From NCBI GenBank assembly GCA_946902985.2, contig OX336388.2:1499802545-1499866544 (forward strand): a stretch of DNA of 64,000 bases, written 5' to 3'. Position 1 is the stretch's first letter. The number at the start of each line of letters is the position of its first letter. Shown piece after piece: positions 34,211 to 43,609 of the stretch. This DNA comes from Meconema thalassinum (taxonomy: Eukaryota; Arthropoda; Insecta; Orthoptera; Tettigoniidae). Made by a program: the position numbers and the translations under genes. The notes beneath the pieces were generated by a model. It saw only the letters and a list, made by a program, of their open reading frames with translations. It made no database searches and had not been told where the DNA came from.

Positions 34211-34605
34211 ATGGCCTCGAACTGGGAATATCGTACCATGCAGTGGTATAGCCGACATTTTGAACTCGAAAAAATTGGAACACCAGAGGAGAGTGACAAG
34301 ATGGTGAACGGCCATGTGGCACAAATGGAATGGAGAGAAAACCAATTGAGTGTTGGTACCCCATTTTATTGTGCGATATGTCTGTCAGTCTGTCAAAGTT
34401 CACTTTGTAGGATTTTTGTGTGTGTTTGACATAGAACGAAGCGATTCAGTAACGTTAGATCGCTGTGTTTAAGCGATACCATCCACATTTATTATTTCCA
34501 CATGATATTAGATTTTGATTCCACTGCCAAATTGAAGTAACCACTAGTCCTTAGTCTAAGTTAGTCACTAGTTGTAACAGCTTCCATGTTTATTTGTTGT
34601 GAAAT

Positions 34606-36832
34606 ATGGGAGAATTTGATGAAATTGAGGGATTGATGGGACAGCTAGGAGAGAAGCTAAAGGAGTTAGCTAAAAGTCAAGAGAATATGGAGGAAGGTTT
34701 GAAGACTCAATGGAAAGACTATGAAGGTGGTATGAACACTAATCTAGATGGGTTGGATAGACAGTTGATTAAGATGCAGGAAGGAATAAATACTAAATTT
34801 GAAGGTCTAGACACTCAATTTAAGTGTTTCAACACAAAATTGAAAGATTTAGACACTAAATTTGAAGGTTTAGACACTAAATTTAAAGTTTTAGACACCA
34901 AATTCAAATATTTAGATACTAAATTCGAAGGTTTTGAAAAATCTTGGAATTCAGTCAGGGGATTTGCAAGGAGGATTGGAATTATTTAAGGAGCACCAAT
35001 TCGATATGAAACAGTACATGGAGAAGGCTCAAGCCGAAATGACGGATTTAAAGGAACAAATTAAGAGGAATAAGGTCGAAATTGAAAGTAATATGGGGAC
35101 ACAGTTGAAATCATTGGAGAAAACCGTTCAAGAGAAAATGGATCGAAGCGTAGAGGCATTGACCGCAAAGATGGAAGAAAGGGTTAAAGCAATCAACGCA
35201 GAGGTCTTAGTGTTAAAGTAAGAGGCGAAAGCAGTACAGCAGAGATTAGCGAAAGATACCAGGAGCATGACCGATAAAATGTCTGAATTCACCATAGAGC
35301 AGGAATGCAAGATGGAATGTCTTAGGAGTCAGATGGGGGAAATGAAATTAGAGTTAAACGACGAAATTAAAACACAGATTGCTACAGCGGTTTCGACAGT
35401 ACAAGATAAAATAAGTATTACTCACGGAGAACAGTTAAAGAGAATTGTTGAATTAGAAGGAAAGACGGTAGAAGCAAGATCAATAGATGAAAACAAGGAA
35501 CCAAGTCCGACAGGAACAACATTCACACCATTCAGTTACAGCTCAACTCAACCGATTGCCATCATTAGGAAGCAGGAGGACCGCCCCAAAAAAATTTCAA
35601 ATTTGACTGGCATTACACCCATAGAATTCTTGCGGGACCTGAAGGAATACATGGATGAATATAGGGTTCCTAAAGAGAGAGAAATGAGGGTAATATAAAG
35701 AGCTCTTGAAGGTCAACCGCTAAACTGGATGCGAGCTTTTAGGAATCAGTTTAGAGGGTACGATGACTTTGCGAGCGCTTTCCTGAAGAGATTTTGGTCC
35801 TCAGAAGATCAACAAAGTATAAGGGCTGAATTTTACTCAAAGAAATACGCGACTACCAGGCCAACACAATACGCTGGGTATTTCACGAATCAGGTAGCCA
35901 GGCTACAATTTTTGGATCCACCGTTGGAGGAGCAGGATTTGGTGCATGCCATAATACAACAATATCCGGTAAAAGTCCAGCGTGTATTAATTGCATCGGG
36001 TGCAAATAGACTCGAGGTGTGTGACGAGATTTTGAGGAAACTAGACCACACGACCAAGATGACAGAACCTCGTAGTCAAAGGACAGAACAGAGAGATGCA
36101 AATATGGTGGTTATGGATCGTATGACGCAGACGTAACCTCAGCGAAGTTATGGAAGGAACGATAGAGATGGAAGGGATGAAGGAAATGGCTTAAACAGAT
36201 ACAGGAATCAAGGAAAGCCATATGACCGGAGGCCATATTATCAGGATAGAAGTGGACGATTTAATCAGAGGGACTACGGAAGGTCAGGATATAGAGGGAG
36301 AGAATCGTGGTCACGTGATCGGAGACCATACAATAACTACCCAAGATATGGGAATCAAGAAAGGCAAAATTATAGGCCATCATTAGAAGAACGTCACCAA
36401 GAAAGCCAGAGATACATTGAACAATTGAGGGAAAAGGAACAAGAAGAAGAATCTCAGGCAAAACAGCACGAAGAATCGAAACCAGGCACCAGTGGAGTCA
36501 AATCAGGAAAGAGAAGCTGACAGGAAGGAAACGCCGAGTTTGAACAGGGATTCACAGGCAGTAATAACGATTTTTTGTCCATTAATAATGATTTACGCCC
36601 AGATGTCATGACAGTCCAAATTCAAGCCATTCACAGCATTACTGATGATAGGAGATATGAAGACCAAGACGAAGAAGAAAGTAGAATGAGTGAAGAATGG
36701 ATGGAGCTACCGTTTCAGGAGGAGAATACCACAGAAGAAGATGCAACTGAGAGAGTTATAGGCAAATTCAACGCAGCTAGCCTTAATGGTACCACAAGAG
36801 AGAGTAAGCATGCGATATGGAGAACTTATTGA
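34606..36832 (+). pseudogene. Gypsy C gag (stops and one frameshift)
   Basis: Starts at ATG 34606 (MGEFDEIEGLMGQL). The N-terminal coiled coil contains heptads of the LDTKFEG type from a 21-bp DNA repeat (about 34800-34945), then a frame change near 34940-34985. The rest is one frame with stops at about 35219, 35696, 36134 and 36517. The capsid-like core is shared with Gypsy A: ITPIEFLRDLKEYMDE, AFLKRFWSSEDQQSIR, CDEILRKLDH. After it (36137-36515) comes an Arg/Tyr/Asn/Gly-rich basic tail without a CCHC knuckle. The end (36575-36832) is acidic and lies where a protease lead-in would be; no active site is seen. Confidence 0.85.
34800..34945 (+). repeat. 21-bp minisatellite coding for coiled-coil heptads
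   Basis: Units like TTAGACACTAAATTTGAAGGT recur about five to seven times, each giving one heptad (LDTKFxx). It lies within the Gypsy C gag. Confidence 0.85.
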
Positions 36833-36899
36833 AGAAGTAGATTGTTAACCCAACAGAATAATAATAATCGAGATGTTTCACGCTTATTATTATTCCTGG

Positions 36900-36911
36900 T
36901 TGAGGGGGATT
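36900..36911 (+). other. Gypsy C polypurine tract
   Basis: TTGAGGGGGATT directly precedes the 3' LTR, giving plus orientation. Confidence 0.75.
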
Positions 36912-39622
36912 TGTAACCGATATCGCATGGTTTTGAGAGCTCTGGCAACGTCGCATAGCAGGAAGAAGAAAGCAAGCGGAAGTAACCTGAGGTTGATGTT
37001 TTTACGTCATGGACATAGTCGACAGCATGACTAGGCGAAGATTCCAGAAGCGTAGAGGGCGCTGATAAGCTCCAGGAAAAGTCAAGGTGGGAAGGTCACG
37101 TCGGAGAAGCGGGTCACTTTTTTTCCTATCAGCGTACAACGAAGTTCACTTTCTTTTGTGTCGCCGTACGCCGAAGTTCATCTTTATTTTTGTGTCGCCG
37201 CACGCAGAAGTTCCAAACAAGTGTGTAGTAGCAGTCGTACCGTGGCAGCTTGGAACCAGTGCGGTATTCCGACAGTTTTTGGGACATAGCTGAAAGGCTC
37301 AGTATTATTTCTTGCGTGGACAGCTCTGTATTAACGAATACTAAAGCCGAATGTGGGGAGGTGATATTATAACGCAGATCATAATGCATTATGTTGTGGG
37401 ACACTAGTTATTTGTACGACGAAGTGCGAGCAGACACACGTGGTGTCTCAAGCTTTTACTAGGTACGGGACTGCATGGGCCGTGAGCGATATAATTGACG
37501 CCCAGAACATATGAACGAAGCGATGTGCTTTTGTTTGACGAGCAGACAAATGAGTATCCAGGGTCAGTGAACTATGAGAGATAAACTGAGCGTAGTCCAA
37601 ATATAGAGCGACATTCAAGGCCAAGGACGGACGTAATCTCTTATGAGTGCAGGCTGGTGTAGATGCGTACGATATAACCTGTGCCGTTATAGAGTTATTA
37701 TCACGGCCATAAGTTGATATTACTTGGCATATTCGACATGAAGATTGCAGCGATGTATTGGACGGACATAAAGGCTATCAGTACAGACCAGTGCGAGTTT
37801 TGTGTCAAGAACTTTACGAGTGAAGAGATGACCAGCTAAGTCTAGAAATGTGGAAGCTGTTACGATGACGTGGAAACGAAGGCGAGCCAGGACCATGGAC
37901 ACCCCGAGGGTCGCGAGCTGGATCCAGGACGAGAGGGGAGGATGTTCAAGGGGAAGAACGTGGACCCAAACCCCCAGGAAACGTGTCAGCGGAACCAAGA
38001 CTGAGGTGGTCGAAAGGTACTGAAAACCATGTTAATTCTTAAGTAGTGGTTAATGGGTAGTGGTTACTAAGATTTGGACAGATGGGCTTAAATCGAAATA
38101 GAAGTTAATCAAAAAGATAAAATGCGATATCATGACAAGATTATTAGGATAGTAAATTTTAAGTTTTCTTTTGAGAGATTAATGCACTCATATTTAGGGT
38201 TTAAAATAAAATATATGGATGGTTTAAAATATAATCTGAGTACAGGGTTCTGTCAGCGTGTTACGTCGCTGTGTTCTTTGAATTGGTGCAACCTGGATGA
38301 CAATTTATGGTTTGAACAGGCTTAAATTACAGGGGATTCATTTACACTTAATGGGCCACTTTTTGTGCGCACATCATGATATTTATACTAAACACTCACA
38401 CGTCACTGAGGTTTCCCTTTACATGCTAACATGAGGAGATGCGTTTGGTAGGTAACTGATACAAGGTTGTGTAAATAATGAAACTGCATTGATAAAATAG
38501 CAGGGTTGCCTAATACGAAGTTATGATGAAACTAAAGGTTCTCGCTACAGCGAGGTGAATAAAATAAATGATTATAATTAATGTTACGTGATAGGTTCAA
38601 GTATATGAAATTTTGAGGGAATTGTCAGTTGAAAATAATACAGATAGACAGAGGCCATCTACTTAAATGTTTATGGTGTATTTATAAATATGTGAAGAGC
38701 ATGCAGTGATTAACAAATAAATAAATAAATATCTGGAATCATAAAGATGTTACAATGTAAAGTAATAAATGTAAAAGCCAACAATAATAATAATATCGTA
38801 TGGCCTCGGGTGCCTGGTGCAAGCTTTGCTATTTGACACCCAGAGGGTAGCTTGCATGTCGATTTTTCTGAGTGAGGCACAGCTGAACGAAAACCAGTGA
38901 GAATAATAATGAAAGTATTTAATCCATGAATAAAAGGTCTGAAAATAAATTCTTTAACGCCAGTGACATCCACATATAAAAATATTTTTTTTCTATTTTG
39001 GTGATTACATTTAGCTAGAAGGAGATCGAATGAGGCAACAAATATTTTTCTTTGAATATTTTCTCAGATTTATGCACCTGCTCATTTATGGACTATTCAC
39101 CGGAGAGGTGGCATAGCATTTTGAAGTAATGGTTGTAATACTAGGGTGATATAGCTCTGATCTCCGTAAGTTATTTTGTATCCAAAGATTAGGACGCCCG
39201 GAGATTTTTGTCCTCATTAATTTGAATTTTGCTTCTGCGTCATTTATTTATTTGCACATCAAGAGTAATTTTTGAGAAGTCTCCGAGCGAAGGTAGGCTT
39301 CTGTGTTTGATTTTATGTATTTAGTGGTGTGGTTCTGTAATAAATGGTGGATGGATTTTATTTTAACAGCGGAGTTTTTTTTGTCATTCTTGTTCGTTGT
39401 CATACTTGTGTGTCCACCGGATCAATTTTGAGATTTTACCCCAGTTGTACCCATCATTATAAAGACCCCGGGATTGCTTGAATCTCGTTCCCGACATAGT
39501 TTTTTTAAGGACAAAATTGATTCGGACATTCAAGATTTTTTTTTTTCTAGTTGTACCGATTTCTGGGTGAGGGTTGACGTGTGTGTCGGACCACCCAATC
39601 CAAAGCCAGATTATCGGGCACA
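36912..39622 (+). repeat. Gypsy C 3' LTR (2711 bp)
   Basis: Pairs with 31582-34189. Extra segments are about 37039-37071 (GAAGATTCCAGAAGCG onward) and about 38783-38864. Confidence 0.92.
38783..38864. repeat. Short inserted repeat in Gypsy C 3' LTR
   Basis: About 82 bp absent from the 5' LTR. It starts with an AAT repeat followed by ATCGTATGGCCTCGGGTGCC and ends near GTAGCTTGCATGTCG. It has the look of a truncated interspersed repeat with a simple-repeat end. Family unknown. Confidence 0.55.
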
Positions 39623-41620
39623 ATACAGTATATCTGTTTATATTCACCACGTGTTTCATTATTCTACCTTTTTTAATTAAACACCAAGATTATTCATCAA
39701 ACCATTGTCGAATTGTTCACAGCATATGTGAATTATCACCTTAAATTATTCTCTTATTTTTTAAAATATCTCTTTTCTTTTTTTTTAATAAATACACCAT
39801 CTTCACAATTTTAGTGCTGTAAAAAAGTATAATTATTGCCCTATAACCATTATGGCTTCCCTTCGATCACATAATTGGCCTGTATAAATTATAATATAAT
39901 GTAGGCCTGACTAGAAGCAATGTCAAAATGTAAAAACGTTCAAGCAAAATAGCAAAACGTGCTTGAAATAATTCAAATTCCCAAAACAAAGAGTATGGGA
40001 GAGCAAAATATGAAAGTATTGAACTGATAATCATAATTAGCAAATCATAATAATATCCGCCAATATCTGAAGTTAAGATCCAAGAATTTAAACCTGAAAT
40101 TTTAAATTGGTTACGGGCATCTAGCATATTCCATCGAAAATACAGTCGAATTGACTATCAAGTATTCGACCAAAACTATAGGCTTGCTCCCATAAAGTTC
40201 CAACGTCCAAAAGTAGCAAAATCCTATCATCCGAATTTGAGATGGATTTATAGAATATCCGAAAAAAATAATGAACTGGATCGTAGAATAAGGCAATGTG
40301 GGTTATGTCCTTCCAACATCCAATAGCCTATCCATGTGAAATATTACATAAGATATCCTTCGTAGACGTAGAATAAATCTGGCTATTAATGATAATAATA
40401 ATCTTCAATCAATCAAATAATTCACCACTGATTTGCTTAATCCAATACCTTCACCATCTTATCTAAATTCAATTCTACTTCCAATTCCAGGATATAGAGT
40501 AATACTGAGTAGTCAGACCACTCACTACTAAATGAAGAAATATTCTGGCTCACCAACTCGAAGAACTAAGAAAGGATGGTACAATGTTAGCAGGCCTACG
40601 TTCCTGGTGTGAAGAATTTCCAGATCCAGTGAAGAAATCCCCATCTTCATCCAGTACCATCCGCCCCCAAATCCGAAGCTGCAGGAATCCATCTTCTTCC
40701 GTCTTCTTCCAAAATTCTTGCAGGAACCGAACCCGGGACCTTCCAGCCCCATGGTGGCTATCTCCATCTCCCTCCATGTAATCATCATGGTGTTCTCATG
40801 GCTTCATTCTGGCGTGGCTATCACTCCATCTCGTTCCCCTATGTATCGGCTCAGTGCTCCATATTTTCAGTAAATATTCCCATTTCCAAATTTGTCACAG
40901 ACACTCCAATAGCACAAGTAGGAAAATGCCCTAATTCCATTCTGGAAATTACAAGTCCTTGCGCCACGCTTAGTTCATATTGGATCACGACTCTTTCTAT
41001 CCATTAGTCTTCACAGCTGTATATTGGCAGTCAGTTGAAAGCATTCACAGCTATTCATGAAATTCGTTTGCATCCTCAAGTCACACAATGCATTAGCGGG
41101 TCGTCCTACGATGGCAAGTGCTCGAGTGTTCCCGAACGTTCGTTCATACAAGATGCCGTAATGTAGCCCGTTTGTAAAGTTAATTATTTCGTTTTTCAAA
41201 CCAAAAGCATTTTCATAATTATGCACACGATACTCATCCATCAAATGTTTCGATTGCGCACGGTAATTTCGGCGATATGTGATTATAGGGTATTTCATAG
41301 TCTATTACAATCCATTCCAGATACACTGTGATATGGCATTCACGGCCCTTCACAATCACGACCGGATATAAAGTCACTCACCTACATCACGACGTAGTAC
41401 TGTATCGTACGCACACCACAAGCGTCTGTCTGCCTTTCCTCGAGTGACCAGTTGCCGGATGGAAGAGCTGAGCACGTGGTCAGAGACAGCGCGCTCTGCC
41501 GGGGATAGAATACAGATACCCCTGATGGCACTCAACCTGGTGGCAGGGCACCCAGCGATGACATACAGCGCTGGCGGAGTTGCCAAACCGCGCTATTATT
41601 GGGGGACTATGTTGGGCACA
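39623..41620 (-). repeat. Gypsy A 5' LTR, piece 4 of 4
   Basis: Parallels 3412-5411 and ends GTTGGGCACA at 41620, followed by the ATAC duplication (41621-41624). In element sense this is the start of the 5' LTR. Confidence 0.92.
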
Positions 41621-41740
41621 ATACCTATTAGTACTTTTATTTTATAGATGTAAATTCTGACGTGTTCTATATCAAAAATGTATTGTATACATGTATTTGA
41701 TCAAATGGAATTAATAAAACTATCTATCCTTGTAATTTAT
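41621..41740 (+). mobile_element. Left LINE, 3' end resumed
   Basis: Sequence after the ATAC repeat continues the LINE 3' UTR cut at 2266. It is AT-rich with AATAAAAC near 41714. The exact LINE end was not determined. Confidence 0.5.
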
Positions 41741-42148
41741 TCTTGCCAAATGTACCAAACAATTCATCTTGCTGAAGACTTCTGTCAAGTCTTTGTAAAT
41801 GTGCAGGATCAGCTTTAGTTTAGTTAACGGTATGCTACTTAAGTAGTTTGATATGTGGTAGGGCCTACCCTTGACCATAATTTTCCTATCTATGCTATAC
41901 TTTCATGCATGCAGCTGTTTCAATCAAATACTACAAGTACTGTATTAAAGATACAAAGTGACTAGTGATCGAAGCACCCTAGTTTGGACCCTGGTCCTAT
42001 TTTGACGTACACTCTGCATGGCTGTGACTTCTGGTGTCCTATGCGCCAGGGAATAAGGCAAGGATTGATACAATCCTAGGCATGGGCGAAAAAGTCGAAA
42101 TGAAGTCGACAAAGAATGTTTGTTGGCTCTAGAAATATTTGTTAATAT
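41741..42148. other. Unassigned sequence between LINE and Gypsy D
   Basis: About 400 bp with no frame, no internal repeat and no match to other parts of the window. It could be original host sequence or the end of another repeat. Confidence 0.4.
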
Positions 42149-43609
42149 TGTAAGGTATCTGTGAGGGATGCCTGTACAAATAATAAATCTAGGGGATGAA
42201 ATAAGTCTAAAATGGGGGTTGAGCTTGGCGAAAACTGTAAAAGGTAAGGAGTGCTTTAGGAATGGAGATCGATTGTGCGATCAGCCAGGAGAACTCCCCA
42301 ATGTACTGTTTGGCGGGGTAGTTCTAGGTACAGGGGTAGTTTGCAAGATATATTAAGTTATAAACCAAAGCGCGACGACTGCGCCCCGCGGTCAACAGGG
42401 AGCCGTGAGCACGCGAGTAAGTGTAGAGTTTGCTGTGGTCATCGCGGAGCAATGACGCTCAGCTGAACACTAGCAGCGATTAAGCAAATACGCAATAAGA
42501 CTATTTCTAAGTCCTACCTAAAGTGGAATCTGTTAGGGTAGGAACTTACTAACTAAATAAATAAAAGAGTGAGACCAGTTGCTTCTATTACTTAGGATTT
42601 TAATGTGTATCTCTATTTGGAGATACACTAATTCACTAGTTCAAAATAATAATTAATAAGAAATAAATACAGTCCAAGCACAGGGTGAGGGGAGTGTGTA
42701 GTGTATTGGTTAGTGTGTAGATCGCTAAGACACTTACCCGACCTGTAGACAGTAGAGGTTCAACACGTCGGTGCACTGAGTGAGGACTGAGTAATTGATG
42801 CTCCCTGGCACTTGACCTCTAGGGTTTTTATAGCTTTGGTGTGCACGCTCAGCGAATTCTTACATTCCTCCCGAGTCGTGCACCTCTTTCAGGTCATTGC
42901 CTGTGATACGAGGCTACCCGATTTCCTGTATGTGCTATTTGTTCTTTATTTAATTTGTAGGTGGTATTTTATAAGGATTTTAGATCAGAAGTTTGTAGTT
43001 TTGGGATTTTATAGATTTTCCTTAGGGGATGGGGGTAGCGTACCCTAGGGGCACAACAACCCCCTTTGTAGGGTTAGTTATCGTCCTCGATAACTGGACG
43101 AAGACGTGGGGGTGGTTTTTGAAAAAATAAGACATCATCTTCTTTCTTGATAATCTTCTGTCTTCTGTTCTTCTCTTCTTTTCTTCTTTCATTTTGGGTC
43201 ATCGTTGTATGGTTGGTGTCGTAGGGGGTGGATTGGTAGCCTCGTGGAAGATAGGGGTAAGTCAGGGGGTATATATAAATTTAGTTTTATAGTGTGAAAT
43301 GTCAAAAGTTGAAAGCTGAATAATTGTGCTTTCTAGTGATTGGGTGTCCGGGTGTGCCTAGCGATCAAGTGTAATTGTCTGTGGTGAGGGGAACAATATT
43401 TCTTTACAGTTTTTGTTTTTAAAATCCAACAATGGGGTGTGAAGCTTACTGTCTTTCATATTATGTGTTTTCTTGATGGGATATTACCTGGATCCCTTAT
43501 TGTATTTTTGATATACAAACATAATAATTTGATAAATAAAACAATACATATTATAAAAATTTGCAATTGCAACACTTTAAATTAAGGGGTGCAGGAACAC
43601 ACGAGAGGA
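42149..43609 (-). repeat. Gypsy D 3' LTR
   Basis: Starts TGTAAGGTATCTG on the plus strand. The similarity with the right copy ends at ACACACGAGAGGA; a terminal CA would put the end at 43601. It contains a perfect hairpin (43076-43095) and a TC-rich tract (about 43138-43192). Confidence 0.88.
43076..43095. promoter_or_regulatory. Perfect 8-bp LTR hairpin (Gypsy D)
   Basis: AGTTATCG, loop TCCT, CGATAACT. Conserved in the other LTR at 59888-59907. Its neighbours CCCTAGGGG and GTAGGGTTA could form an outer stem. Function unknown. Confidence 0.6.

Larger units (their letters stand above)
31582..39622 (+). mobile_element. Gypsy C: gag-only (non-autonomous) LTR retrotransposon
   Basis: An 8.0-kb element with TG...CA LTRs at 31582-34189 and 36912-39622 and a 4-bp duplication ATAC (31578-31581, 39623-39626). 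The internal part is only 2.7 kb: PBS, a decayed gag related to Gypsy A, a short tail and a polypurine tract. No RT, RNase H or integrase motif is present, so movement must have used enzymes from another element. It is inserted in opposite orientation to its Gypsy A host. Confidence 0.9.
2267..41620 (-). mobile_element. Gypsy A: Ty3/Gypsy LTR retrotransposon, heavily nested
   Basis: Sense is on the minus strand: 5' LTR on the right (11245 to 41620, in pieces), PBS at 11221-11237, gag, pol, PPT at about 5412, 3' LTR at 2267-5411. LTRs start TG and end CA. A 4-bp target duplication ATAC lies at 2263-2266 and 41621-41624. Without the nested insertions it would be about 12 kb, with LTRs of about 3.1 kb. 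All its genes carry stops or frameshifts. No env-like frame is seen between the integrase and the 3' LTR. Confidence 0.9.

Noticed and set aside
34133..34429. 98-codon frame across the Gypsy C LTR end and PBS
   Set aside because: Crosses the LTR/PBS boundary; no domain and not where gag begins.
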